Assembly: GCA_903889015.1 (NCBI GenBank)
Contig: CAISVS010000084.1
Location: 1-12,771 of the forward strand
Source of the DNA: an uncultured bacterium
Lineage (GTDB): Bacteria > Patescibacteriota > Saccharimonadia > Saccharimonadales > Saccharimonadaceae
DNA length: 12,771 bases
Direction of reading: 5' to 3'
Shown one piece after another: positions 1-7,192 of the stretch. Both the position numbers and the translations under genes were made by a program. Position 1 is the stretch's first letter; the number at the start of each line of letters is the position of its first letter. Below the pieces are notes generated by a model. That model did no database searches, was not told the origin of the DNA, and worked only from the letters and a program-made list of their open reading frames with translations.

Positions 1-62
1 CTTACTTTGACACACTGAGCAGTACCTGAAACCATACTTTTTTGAGTTATTATTCATCTAAC

Positions 63-80
63 TAATGTCCTACGACATTA
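63..80. repeat. Perfect 7-bp inverted repeat with CTAC loop
   Basis: TAATGTC (63-69) and GACATTA (74-80) are exact inverted copies around a 4-base loop. The element lies in the gene-free stretch at the left edge of the window, about 75 bases beyond the stop of the minus-strand helicase gene. There is no T-run on either side, so it is not a classic terminator. It could be an operator or a structural RNA element belonging to a gene left of the window. No function can be assigned. Confidence 0.45.
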
Positions 81-106
81 CTTAGGAGTCAATAACAGAG
101 GAAATT

Positions 107-134
107 AGGCTAAAAAAGCTCCACGTTTTTGCCT
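107..134 (-). terminator. Weak terminator-like hairpin after the helicase gene
   Basis: On the minus strand AGGCAAAAA pairs with TTTTTAGCCT, with one bulged base and a 9-base loop. It lies about 22 bases past the helicase stop codon at 156-158. The U-rich part is inside the stem rather than after it, so the fit to an intrinsic terminator is imperfect. It is the only candidate in this gene-free end of the window (1-155), where I see no coding sequence. Confidence 0.35.
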
Positions 135-155
135 ATAACTCCTTTTTTGTAAATC

Positions 156-2624
156 TTAATTATTAAACAACTCCTTTAGCTTTTCTGTCAGTATGGCTTC
201 CTCGTTACTACCTACCGTACTAAACCTAACAAGCGGAATGCCTGCATCATGTAATAATTTATTCTTTATTAAATCACGCTCATGCTGTTTTGTCGCACTG
301 CTATTGCCCGCTCTGTGATATGCATAGCCATCAACCTCTACGGCAAGTAGAGGTTGCTTTGACACCTTACTAAATACAACAAAATCAACCCTCGTCCAAT
401 CATTTTCAGCATATTCACGTTCACGATCTTTCAGATTGCTGATGTCGATTAGCATTTTGATAGGATATTCTATTTTTGTGCTAAGATTCGTGAAATTGTT
501 ATCTTTATATATTTTGTCCAGTAAATCAAACATTAAATCTTCAGCCGGAGAAGAACCTCGTCTTATCTTCTTAGCTTTTTGCTCATAATAGCTCGAGTAA
601 AGATAGTCAAAAATTGAACGCGTAGAGCTATTGGTAATCTCATAATTGTTATAGCGGATATAATCAACCAATTCATCTATGCCGGTATGAGAAGAATTAT
701 TATTTCCATTAGTAACTATTATTAATCGTTTTTTAGCCCGAGAAACAGCCACATTCAAGCGGTTCGGATTGCTAGCAAAATCACCAATTTTATTATCGAC
801 CGTATTTATTATAATAGTATCACGCTCGCGACCCTGAAATTTATCGACCGTTGCAGCTAGGGTGGCCTTGTTGTTTAGTAAATCACTTATCGCCTTGGCT
901 TGATTTTTATATGGAGTCACTATTCCAACACTACCATCTGATAGATTTAAACCCTCTATTGGCACAACCTCATTTATTGTCACTTCTAATTGTCTATTAT
1001 TAATGTGGTCATTTCGCGCATGATTACCTTGAGCTGTTTCGTAAACTCTTAAAGGTATGTCAGCCGTTTCAGTTTCTTTTGTTAAGATTATTAACTGATC
1101 ATCATAGAACATTTTATTGCAAAAACCAATTATCTTTGGATGGCATCGATAATGTTCACGCAAAAGCTGAGTCGGTATCTTATTACCAAACAATTCAATC
1201 ATCGAAGAAAGTGCACTATGATTTGATAGAATATATTGTTCTGGCATACTGTTTTCCGATAATATCTCACGGTCTTTTCTTTTTGTCTCTGTGGTAATAA
1301 CATTTGGCAATTGTTTAATATCACCCACAATAACAGCCCTCTTAGCGCACGAAAGCGCAAGAACGAGAGTCGCCAAATCAACTTGGGAAGCTTCGTCGAT
1401 AATTACATAATCATATATATAGCCATTTGATAAACTATTGCGTAATGAATAGGTCGTGCTTAAAACCACAGGATAATCTTGGATAAAATTCTTGGAATTA
1501 TTCCATAAATCTCTAATTGAATAGTTTAATCTTCTTGGCTTCTTAAGATAACGTTTAGCGACATACGAACGAAAGACATTCATTGATAGGTCAACATGTC
1601 GTTTTATCTTTTCGTCCAGACCATGAATGGTAATATATTTTTCAACTATTTTAATCTCTTCATTAAGTTCGACTATCTTTGTGTCATAAAATAATCTTTG
1701 TATTGTAGCTATGGTCGTAAATACAGACTGTCTAAAAAAACCATCTAATCTAACATGACAAATAAAAAATGTCCAAATCTTGTCAAAAATAGACAATTTT
1801 CCATTCTTTCCCTCAATTCTATTCCACAAATCTAATAGAGCATCCGCACTGGGCGTCCTAGTGAAATTCGGCATTATAGCTTGTTGGTAATTATCATTGT
1901 AGTAGGCATAGAAATGCCTAGATTCAATCAGTATCGAGTCGAGTTGTGAATGTAGAATAGCCAGTCGATTCTTTTTTTGAAGAATGCTCTCGATTTCTTG
2001 CGTTAAATAATCTATTTCTTTGTTTATACTATATTCGTTATAGTTTTTAATTTCCCAGGTAAGCAATTTTTCTTTAGACGGCACATATTGATCTGATATG
2101 AATTTTTGTTTATTATCAGAACTTCCGAGTCTTGCGACTATAAAATCGACTTCTTTGCCCTGCAATTTTTCATATATATTATCAGTCGCAGAATTATTAT
2201 TAGACACAACAGCAACCGTTTTACCATCTCTTACTATATTTGCCATTATATTTAATATTGTTTGAGTTTTACCAGTTCCTGGCGGGCCTTGAATAATACT
2301 TAGTCTATTATTAATAGCATTTTCTGTCGCAATTTTCTGAGATTCATTAAACCCAAATGGAAAAATATTTTTATTAGCGCTAGGCTGGAAATTATTTGAT
2401 ATATCGCCACTAAGATAATTCGCCAATATCGTGTCTTCTCGTACGAAATCTATCTTTTCGTAATACGAACCGAGTATGTTTTTACCATCGTCTGTGCTTA
2501 AACTAATCGCCGAAGCAATTTTTTTAAAATAGTTAAATCTCGCTCTTGATTCATTATCTTCAAGACAGGATCTGACTGATTCTATTGAAGCTATTGGTTT
2601 TGCTAATTCGCGAAGTGATACCAA
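156..2624 (-). CDS. SF1 (AAA_11/AAA_12) helicase fused to a C-terminal PD-(D/E)XK-like nuclease domain
   Basis: An 822-residue ATPase/helicase of the Upf1/DNA2-like superfamily 1 type. Visible motifs are Walker A GPPGTGKT (113-120), Walker B DEAS (410-413), GDIKQLP (434-440), YRCHP (492-496), FQGRE (596-600) and VSRAKKR (627-633). Residues about 690-822 look like a DUF2726/MTES_1575-type nuclease: E695, then D747 in RVDFVV, then VEVDG (762-766) and a following ERD helix. The protein probably unwinds and cuts nucleic acid; the substrate is unknown and a defence role is possible. The only plausible start is TTG at 2622-2624, with a weak AGGG upstream. The first in-frame Met, at about residue 127, lies after Walker A. 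From memory, relatives carry a further N-terminal region, so this copy may be 5'-truncated. It lies 20 bases after the kinase stop, possibly in the same transcript. Confidence 0.85.
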   Translation of the reverse strand: MVSLRELAKPIASIESVRSCLEDNESRARFNYFKKIASAISLSTDDGKNILGSYYEKIDFVREDTILANYLSGDISNNFQPSANKNIFPFGFNESQKIATENAINNRLSIIQGPPGTGKTQTILNIMANIVRDGKTVAVVSNNNSATDNIYEKLQGKEVDFIVARLGSSDNKQKFISDQYVPSKEKLLTWEIKNYNEYSINKEIDYLTQEIESILQKKNRLAILHSQLDSILIESRHFYAYYNDNYQQAIMPNFTRTPSADALLDLWNRIEGKNGKLSIFDKIWTFFICHVRLDGFFRQSVFTTIATIQRLFYDTKIVELNEEIKIVEKYITIHGLDEKIKRHVDLSMNVFRSYVAKRYLKKPRRLNYSIRDLWNNSKNFIQDYPVVLSTTYSLRNSLSNGYIYDYVIIDEASQVDLATLVLALSCAKRAVIVGDIKQLPNVITTETKRKDREILSENSMPEQYILSNHSALSSMIELFGNKIPTQLLREHYRCHPKIIGFCNKMFYDDQLIILTKETETADIPLRVYETAQGNHARNDHINNRQLEVTINEVVPIEGLNLSDGSVGIVTPYKNQAKAISDLLNNKATLAATVDKFQGRERDTIIINTVDNKIGDFASNPNRLNVAVSRAKKRLIIVTNGNNNSSHTGIDELVDYIRYNNYEITNSSTRSIFDYLYSSYYEQKAKKIRRGSSPAEDLMFDLLDKIYKDNNFTNLSTKIEYPIKMLIDISNLKDREREYAENDWTRVDFVVFSKVSKQPLLAVEVDGYAYHRAGNSSATKQHERDLIKNKLLHDAGIPLVRFSTVGSNEEAILTEKLKELFNN

Positions 2625-2644
2625 GATTATTGCCCTGCCTATGT

Positions 2645-3670
2645 TTAACGATTAATGGCCATATAATATAAACCCAATGCGACGGCCGCCGATTGAGCTT
2701 GAACGTCACGCAATGTATTGCCTGGTGCCAGCGGATCTTGCAAACATCGTTTTGTATAAAACCCAACAACTGCCGCTAGTAATTCGATATTCAAATCCCC
2801 AACCCATGGCGAAACATCAACACCACGCCGAGCCATATCCACTAAAAATTCTGTTGCCCCAAACCCCGATGATATATATGATGCCCAATTCCAGTCAACA
2901 AATTTTACCTGCCCGGTTGATGAATTATAGGCAATATTATCACTACGCACATCACAGTGCCCAAAACAATCGTTCGGCTGATTAATCAATTCTGACGCTT
3001 TGCTGGATAATTCCGACAATGCTTTTTCGTCTGTCAATAAATCTTGCATTTTATGAATTGCGTCACGTAATCCGATTAGCGAATCATCCTGCGCCATCGC
3101 GGCGTATTTTTCAATCAACTGGTTACTAATTTCAGCATTTTCAATAATTAATTTTAGCCCATTATCAAGCGCTAATTTATCCCGAAAATAAGGATGCAAC
3201 TTTAACTTATCAATCAAATCTTGTTCAAATTTTACCGACTCAAATTTTTTAGTAGCATCAACCACCGCTTGAATATACTGACGTTGTTCGTCAGAATTTG
3301 ATGGAAACTGCCACTGCCAACCATCAGATTCTTGAAAACTTTGCATCAGCAACACATGACCATCGGCAACTAATTTTTCCCATTCGGGTACCAGTTCAGG
3401 CGCTGACGCTATTAAGTGATTAACACATTCACAGTCTTTGTTCAACCAGCCCAACTCTTCGGCGCCATCGCTAGGTAATAAATCACGATCAACTTCTTTG
3501 ACAAATATCCATCTGTCGCCAAATCCAACCAACGAACGACGATTGCGCGAATAACCACCACTGACTGATTTGATTTGTAAATCCGCTACCAAACAGCCTA
3601 ATTCATCAGCCGCAACCTGACGGCCTTTTGATGATATATTATTGTCTATGATAACTTGCTGCTGTTCCAT
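2645..3670 (-). CDS. APH-like small-molecule kinase (phosphotransferase enzyme family)
   Basis: A 341-residue protein of the aminoglycoside/choline kinase fold. The catalytic loop is HCDVRSDN (238-245), the family's HxDxxxxN, with D240 as likely catalytic base and N245 as metal ligand. The second metal-binding motif is VDWNW (258-262, D259). The N-lobe has a glycine-containing turn SGGYSRN (37-43) and a probable ATP-binding lysine in FVKEVD (K58). No signal peptide or membrane segment is seen. The family phosphorylates hydroxyls on small molecules (aminoglycosides, choline, homoserine, sugars), and the substrate cannot be told here. The start at 3670 is supported by a TATAAT box 6 bases upstream, implying a leaderless message. 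The helicase gene follows after 20 bases. Confidence 0.8.
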   Translation of the reverse strand: MEQQQVIIDNNISSKGRQVAADELGCLVADLQIKSVSGGYSRNRRSLVGFGDRWIFVKEVDRDLLPSDGAEELGWLNKDCECVNHLIASAPELVPEWEKLVADGHVLLMQSFQESDGWQWQFPSNSDEQRQYIQAVVDATKKFESVKFEQDLIDKLKLHPYFRDKLALDNGLKLIIENAEISNQLIEKYAAMAQDDSLIGLRDAIHKMQDLLTDEKALSELSSKASELINQPNDCFGHCDVRSDNIAYNSSTGQVKFVDWNWASYISSGFGATEFLVDMARRGVDVSPWVGDLNIELLAAVVGFYTKRCLQDPLAPGNTLRDVQAQSAAVALGLYYMAINR

Positions 3671-3676
3671 GTGGTC

Positions 3677-3682
3677 ATTATA
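3677..3682 (-). promoter_or_regulatory. Extended -10 box TGC-TATAAT of the APH-like gene
   Basis: On the minus strand TATAAT is preceded by TGC (extended -10) and followed by 6 bases and then the ATG at 3670. Transcription would start at or next to the A of the ATG. No -35 hexamer or ribosome binding site is visible. Confidence 0.65.
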
Positions 3683-3716
3683 GCAAAGTCATCATCAACT
3701 TGGCTTAATCGAATGA

Positions 3717-4346
3717 TTAGCCAATTATTTTTATTGCGCTCATCCAACCGGTCTTTAGTTGGTCTTGGACCATAATATGAATCAGGGCTAAACCTTCCAG
3801 GTGCCTTGCGTGTGATAATGGACCAGCGTCAACAACGCGCATACCGCTAGTTTCAATCATTTCGCCAACAACTTGTTTTGATACAGCATCATCACCAGCA
3901 ATAAATATATCCAATTTCTGACCACCAACTTCACCAGCAATTAACGTCGCGGCAAAAGCACTGTTAAATCCTTTGACGACTTTTGCCGATGGCAATAATT
4001 TGGCAATCTCTTCAGCACCTGACGTCCCGGCTGCAGGTATTAATTGGAATGTAGTAAAATCAAGCGGATTGGTAATATCGACGACGGTTTTGCCTACAAA
4101 ATTGTCATATCGCGCTGCGATGTTTGAAATCTCTGTATATGGGACAGCCAGAATGACCACGTTGTCATCAACTGCAGTTCCGATTGGCTGAACGCTAATT
4201 TTGCCGCCAATTACCGACAACTCATCAGCTAATATTTGACCTTTGGCGGTATCTTTGGCATGAATCGTTACATTGTGACTACCACTTAACAGCCTTGTCG
4301 CAATAGCCTTTGTCATGTTGCCACTACCAATAATTGTTATATTCAT
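3717..4346 (-). CDS. NADPH-dependent F420 reductase-family NAD(P)-binding oxidoreductase
   Basis: A 209-residue Rossmann protein of the F420-dependent NADP oxidoreductase family (PF03807-like). The N-terminus has the dinucleotide-binding motif GSGNM (7-11) after a short beta strand. Further family features are VILAVPY (64-70), VDITNPLD (89-96), KGFNS (125-129), and a C-terminal GDD...VDAGPLSHARHLEGLA segment (151-187). Archaeal members move hydride between F420 and NADP. Bacterial relatives without F420 probably use another partner, so the reaction is uncertain. The ATG start has a good ribosome binding site (GGGAG, 7-8 bases upstream), unlike most neighbours. The gene is divergent from the HxlR regulator at 4429, which is therefore its likely controller. 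Confidence 0.85.
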   Translation of the reverse strand: MNITIIGSGNMTKAIATRLLSGSHNVTIHAKDTAKGQILADELSVIGGKISVQPIGTAVDDNVVILAVPYTEISNIAARYDNFVGKTVVDITNPLDFTTFQLIPAAGTSGAEEIAKLLPSAKVVKGFNSAFAATLIAGEVGGQKLDIFIAGDDAVSKQVVGEMIETSGMRVVDAGPLSHARHLEGLALIHIMVQDQLKTGWMSAIKIIG

Positions 4347-4367
4347 CTTGTATCTCCCTTAGTTATG

Positions 4368-4403
4368 TGCTATAATTTATATAGTACTATAAATTATATA
4401 GCA
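4368..4403. promoter_or_regulatory. 36-bp dyad between divergent reductase and HxlR genes (putative HxlR operator)
   Basis: The sequence begins TGCTATA and ends TATAGCA, with ATAGTACTAT at the exact centre (4381-4390), flanked by near-symmetric AT-rich arms. It fills about half of the 82-base divergent spacer. HxlR-family dimers (for example YodB) bind short palindromes containing TACTAT-like cores, which fits this core. It lies close to the HxlR -10 box and to the probable reductase promoter, so a bound dimer could control both genes. Binding is inferred. Confidence 0.65.
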
Positions 4404-4416
4404 TTAATAAATCCAG

Positions 4417-4422
4417 TACAAT
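4417..4422 (+). promoter_or_regulatory. -10 box TACAAT of the HxlR gene
   Basis: TACAAT lies 6 bases before the ATG at 4429, the same spacing as at the other leaderless genes here, and no ribosome binding site is seen. It is 13 bases downstream of the dyad, which would cover the -35 region. Confidence 0.55.
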
Positions 4423-4428
4423 ACTATT

Positions 4429-4746
4429 ATGAAAGATTCTCGATTAAACAAAGAAACTTGCATCCCCAGCATTAAACTACTGGGTGATTATTGGTCACTA
4501 CGAATCATCGACGAACTTAGCCGCGGCGAACAACGATTCTGCTCGTTGCAGCGGACACTGGATAATATCAACCCCGTTACACTAACAACCAGACTAAAAA
4601 AACTTGAAAAAGCTAAAATTATTAAACGCAACGTCGGCACCTTGGATAAATTATCCGTAACTTACGATCTAACTGACCTAGGACTGAATGTGCTGCCTGT
4701 TATTAACGCCGTCAACGAGTTTTCAATTAAATCGAAGGCTAACTAG
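4429..4746 (+). CDS. HxlR-family winged-helix transcriptional regulator
   Basis: A 105-residue protein with the full HxlR domain: conserved N-terminal Cys (C11), then KLLGDYWSLRII (16-27), RFCSLQRTL (36-44, with C38), the recognition-helix region NPVTLTTRLKKLEKA (48-62) and a wing ending in YDLTDLG (79-85). In YodB and HypR the N-terminal cysteine senses quinones or disulfide stress, so this protein could be a redox or electrophile sensor; that is an inference from the conserved Cys. It is divergent from the NAD(P)-dependent reductase and shares the dyad with it, the usual arrangement for an HxlR regulator and its detoxifying target. Its last 8 bases overlap the 3' end of the convergent acetyltransferase gene. 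Confidence 0.9.
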   Translation: MKDSRLNKETCIPSIKLLGDYWSLRIIDELSRGEQRFCSLQRTLDNINPVTLTTRLKKLEKAKIIKRNVGTLDKLSVTYDLTDLGLNVLPVINAVNEFSIKSKAN

Positions 4747-5275
4747 CCAGCTCCAACTTAACGTTTTGCCAAGTTAAGCCATTCTCGTCAGTATAAGACA
4801 CGCCATCATTTTCAAATCCAAGAGTATTATTAACGGCTACAATAGCTTGATTACTGACTAAATGTCTGGAATATATAGTATGATATCCAAGAACTTTATT
4901 TGTATAATCAATAGCTGATTTCATTACCGACGCGCCAATACCCTTGCCTCGATAATCTGGATTACCAATAATAATATGGACACTTGGCGGCTGAACACTG
5001 TGATTCTGGTACAGCTCAACCCACACAGCGCCAATTGTTTTATCGTCGACTGATATCATTCGAGTGATTTGTTTATTATCAGATTCAAGTTGAATAAACT
5101 GTCGAATCGTTTCTTTTTCACCATCGATTGTTGGTGTCGATATTTCATGTTCGGCATTCCCCATACTCAACAATGTCTGTTTTCCTTCGGGTCTTTCGAA
5201 CCAACCAAGCGCAAACAGAGCATCACGATCGACATCCGGAATAATAAGTTGTATATCATCACGATTTGATTTCAT
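4739..5275 (-). CDS. GNAT-family N-acetyltransferase
   Basis: A 178-residue single-domain acetyltransferase. The acetyl-CoA pyrophosphate loop is RGKGIG (109-114), within a typical motif A that runs from the strand VHIIIGNPDY (99-108) into the helix SVMKSAIDYT. Motif B is probably NQAIVAVNNTLGFEND (142-157). It transfers an acetyl group from acetyl-CoA to an amine; the acceptor is unknown. No signal peptide is present. The ATG is preceded by TATAAT with a 6-base gap, so the message is probably leaderless. The TAG stop overlaps the convergent HxlR gene by 8 bp, which leaves no room for a separate terminator between the two. Confidence 0.85.
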   Translation of the reverse strand: MKSNRDDIQLIIPDVDRDALFALGWFERPEGKQTLLSMGNAEHEISTPTIDGEKETIRQFIQLESDNKQITRMISVDDKTIGAVWVELYQNHSVQPPSVHIIIGNPDYRGKGIGASVMKSAIDYTNKVLGYHTIYSRHLVSNQAIVAVNNTLGFENDGVSYTDENGLTWQNVKLELAS

Positions 5276-5281
5276 GCAGTT

Positions 5282-5287
5282 ATTATA
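5282..5287 (-). promoter_or_regulatory. -10 box TATAAT of the GNAT gene
   Basis: TATAAT on the minus strand is followed by AACTGC and then the ATG at 5275, a 6-base gap. No Shine-Dalgarno sequence or clear -35 is present. The surrounding 75-base spacer (5276-5350) shows nothing else. Confidence 0.6.
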
Positions 5288-5350
5288 CTGTACCGACTAT
5301 TAAAACACTTCAAAACAATCTCTAAAAGTACATTACCGATACGGACAGAC

Positions 5351-6130
5351 TCAAAACTCATATCTAAACAGATGATGAATGTCAGCTGTATGAAGTTTAT
5401 ATCCACCAATTTCAACTGGCATGTGTTTTTCGTCAAAATTCTCTAATCGTTTGATTGGATTAGTATTAATAAAAAAATCATCAAGTTCGGCATAAAACGG
5501 CGCCGGTGTCATAATACGAAGGCATCGATTATCCCACGCTAGTTTTACCGACACGCCAACAGTATCGTCTGAATCTTGCTTCATATATGTCGCGAATATC
5601 ACAGGTACCATTTTTCCGTACGATTTTTGTTGATATGTACGAAGTTTCGTTATAGCAGCCTTGGCAGTTTTCTCTAATTTATCTTGGTCTGATTCGTCTG
5701 CTGGTTTTGCAATTACTTGTCGTAATTTATCCCAAATCTTTCTATCATCGGTTTCAAAATAATCAGGTCTAAATATGTCAGACCTATGGCTGTAGTGATA
5801 CGGAAAATCATCCAAATCTGATTCAAGAACGCTCATCGCTTCATCAAAATCACCATAAGCTATCTCTTCCAACTCTTTTTTTGCATCATCGATAGCGTCA
5901 TCGCTATACGAACGATATTCACTATCCGCACCACACTGTAATCGCTCTTGGCTGCCATATGTATACGTACAAATTTCATCAGTATAATCATACGGGAACA
6001 GTCCGCCGATTACGCATAGATCCCACAGAAGGCTTTCGTCCCCAATCTTGATTACTTTTTCAATCGCCTGCAAAAAAGCCCGCAAGGCATCATGTGATAT
6101 AGGTCTGGATATGTTTGATTCGTTATTCAT
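5351..6130 (-). CDS. Acidic soluble protein of unknown function
   Basis: I do not recognise this 259-residue protein (start MNNESNISRP). It is rich in Asp and Glu, especially over residues about 65-145, with many aromatics (for example FPYDYTDE and DFPYHYSH), and has no membrane segment or signal peptide. Two halves can be guessed: an N-terminal helical acidic part, and a C-terminal part from about residue 165 that looks like alternating beta strands (MVPVIFATYM, GVSVKLAWD, CLRIMTPAPFYAELDDFFI). The ATG at 6130 is preferred over the TTG at 6151 because TATAAT lies at 6140-6145, inside the longer version. It follows the Ham1-like gene stop by 21 bases in the same direction but seems to have its own promoter. 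Confidence 0.7.
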   Translation of the reverse strand: MNNESNISRPISHDALRAFLQAIEKVIKIGDESLLWDLCVIGGLFPYDYTDEICTYTYGSQERLQCGADSEYRSYSDDAIDDAKKELEEIAYGDFDEAMSVLESDLDDFPYHYSHRSDIFRPDYFETDDRKIWDKLRQVIAKPADESDQDKLEKTAKAAITKLRTYQQKSYGKMVPVIFATYMKQDSDDTVGVSVKLAWDNRCLRIMTPAPFYAELDDFFINTNPIKRLENFDEKHMPVEIGGYKLHTADIHHLFRYEF

Positions 6131-6139
6131 ACTTATTTG

Positions 6140-6145
6140 ATTATA
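6140..6145 (-). promoter_or_regulatory. -10 box TATAAT of the acidic-protein gene
   Basis: TATAAT lies 9 bases before the ATG at 6130, in the 21-base gap after the upstream stop codon. This would leave a 5' leader of only about 2-3 bases. It argues against the upstream TTG start at 6151. Confidence 0.5.
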
Positions 6146-6151
6146 CGGCAA

Positions 6152-6694
6152 TTATGATTTATACCATTGTCCAAATTGATACCAAACGTAATCTTTTGGA
6201 TCGTGGCTAAATCGGCCCTGCTGTTGGCGTTCACCAATCGTAAAGCCATCAAATTCCGCTAGCTGTTCAATTGAATTACCAGATCCACGTGGGCTGTCTG
6301 CAATTCGACCGATAAACTTTTGGCTAAAAACTTTTGTTTGTTTGTCGTCTTGATAAACGATTGTCTCGGTAAAGCTAATACTTTTATCATCGTGACCTTT
6401 TAACAGATTAATGAAATCGGTTGCGTCAAACCAATCCGCGACATCCTTCATATACCCACCAGGAAAGCCGTGCAGTGCAGGCATATCCCATGAGGTATCA
6501 GTTACAACTACAGGTTCACCGGCAACTTCAAAAGCCTTCAAAGCTTTATTTTTAGCAATTGCCATCACGTCATGACTTTGAATCTCGTCGATATCAAATT
6601 GTCTATTTTCAACTTCTATATCAAAATCTGTCAGCGCGGCCTTTGCCTCACCTAATTTTCTGCTATTGCCAGTTACCAAGACTACGTGTTTCAT
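6152..6694 (-). CDS. Ham1/RdgB-like non-canonical purine NTP pyrophosphatase, diverged
   Basis: A 180-residue member of the Ham1 family, which hydrolyses dITP/XTP to the monophosphate to keep deaminated bases out of DNA and RNA. Recognisable are the N-terminal TGNSRK (8-13), the helix of the K(N)KALKAFE type (48-56), the metal-binding region TDTSWDMPAL (65-74, in place of the usual DDSGL) and GFPGGYMK (76-83, family GxPGxYS). GRI...PRGSG (129-139) matches the region before the family's FGYDP motif, but FGYDP itself and the C-terminal SHRG motif are not recognisable. Substrate choice may therefore differ from true RdgB. The ATG at 6694 has TATAAT 7 bases upstream. Confidence 0.75.
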   Translation of the reverse strand: MKHVVLVTGNSRKLGEAKAALTDFDIEVENRQFDIDEIQSHDVMAIAKNKALKAFEVAGEPVVVTDTSWDMPALHGFPGGYMKDVADWFDATDFINLLKGHDDKSISFTETIVYQDDKQTKVFSQKFIGRIADSPRGSGNSIEQLAEFDGFTIGERQQQGRFSHDPKDYVWYQFGQWYKS

Positions 6695-6701
6695 ATAAGT
6701 G

Positions 6702-6707
6702 ATTATA
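6702..6707 (-). promoter_or_regulatory. Extended -10 box TGT-TATAAT of the Ham1-like gene
   Basis: TATAAT on the minus strand is preceded by TGT and followed by 7 bases and the ATG at 6694. No Shine-Dalgarno sequence is present. Confidence 0.65.
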
Positions 6708-6743
6708 ACAGATGGACAAATATCTATATTGTATCAGGAACCC

Positions 6744-6760
6744 AGAAGGACGGACCTTCT
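6744..6760. repeat. Perfect 6-bp hairpin between DUF1801 and Ham1-like genes
   Basis: AGAAGG (6744-6749) and CCTTCT (6755-6760) are exact inverted copies around a 5-base loop, in the 107-base spacer downstream of the minus-strand DUF1801 gene. No T-run follows on either strand, so it is a poor terminator by itself. It may still serve as a 3'-end or processing structure. Confidence 0.35.
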
Positions 6761-6801
6761 AAAGTAGAAAATCATGTTTTAATATATAAAATTGACATCA
6801 T

Positions 6802-7170
6802 TTAATGAACAGATGTAAGTTTATCCAACTTATATTTCGTTAGTTTGGAAATTAAATCATAAGGTATTGACTGATTCAGCGGAAACTGCACTGATCCCTT
6901 GCCTGTTTTATATTTACCAAGTTCATCAGCAAACGCCTCATGTGTTACAGGCGTAGCATAAAAACCAATATGATTTGGAAAAGCCGCAAAATAAACTAAC
7001 GGCTGCCCATTTATTTTATAGGCTGGCATTCCATAAGATATGCTTTCGACAGCATCAGGCGCGATTTTTTTAATAATGTCTCGAATATTTTGCAAAATAA
7101 TTTGTACGTTTTCTTGGCAATCTTTAATATACTGATCTACATTTTTGGAACTATTTGTGTTTTTACTCAT
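6802..7170 (-). CDS. DUF1801 (YdhG-like) protein, copy 1
   Basis: A 122-residue DUF1801 protein. Family features are the N-terminal helix VDQYIKDCQENVQIIL (11-26), IAPDAVESISYGMPAYK (36-52), PLVYFAAFPNHIGFYATP (57-74) and the GKGSVQFPL turn (90-98). Some relatives such as B. subtilis Fra act as frataxin-like iron carriers; for most the role is unknown, so function is not assigned. The protein is cytosolic with no signal peptide. The ATG at 7170 follows an extended -10 TGT-TATAAT by 7 bases, so translation is probably leaderless, and it lies 22 bases past the stop of the flavoprotein gene. A second DUF1801 gene lies about 1.9 kb away, on the far side of the Fic gene. Confidence 0.85.
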   Translation of the reverse strand: MSKNTNSSKNVDQYIKDCQENVQIILQNIRDIIKKIAPDAVESISYGMPAYKINGQPLVYFAAFPNHIGFYATPVTHEAFADELGKYKTGKGSVQFPLNQSIPYDLISKLTKYKLDKLTSVH

Positions 7171-7177
7171 TATTTAA

Positions 7178-7183
7178 ATTATA
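7178..7183 (-). promoter_or_regulatory. Extended -10 box TGT-TATAAT of DUF1801 copy 1
   Basis: TATAAT with an upstream TGT, followed by 7 bases and the ATG at 7170. It sits in the 22-base gap after the flavoprotein gene, so this gene can be transcribed on its own. Confidence 0.65.
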
Positions 7184-7192
7184 ACAAAATCA

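Noticed and set aside
6131..6151. TTG start for the acidic protein at 6151
   Set aside because: The extra codons contain the TATAAT box and there is no ribosome binding site, while an ATG lies just after the box at 6130.
6712..6762. 16-codon plus-strand frame starting MDKYLYC
   Set aside because: It is very short, has no ribosome binding site, and its end coincides with the hairpin at 6744-6760. Nothing beyond an open frame supports it.
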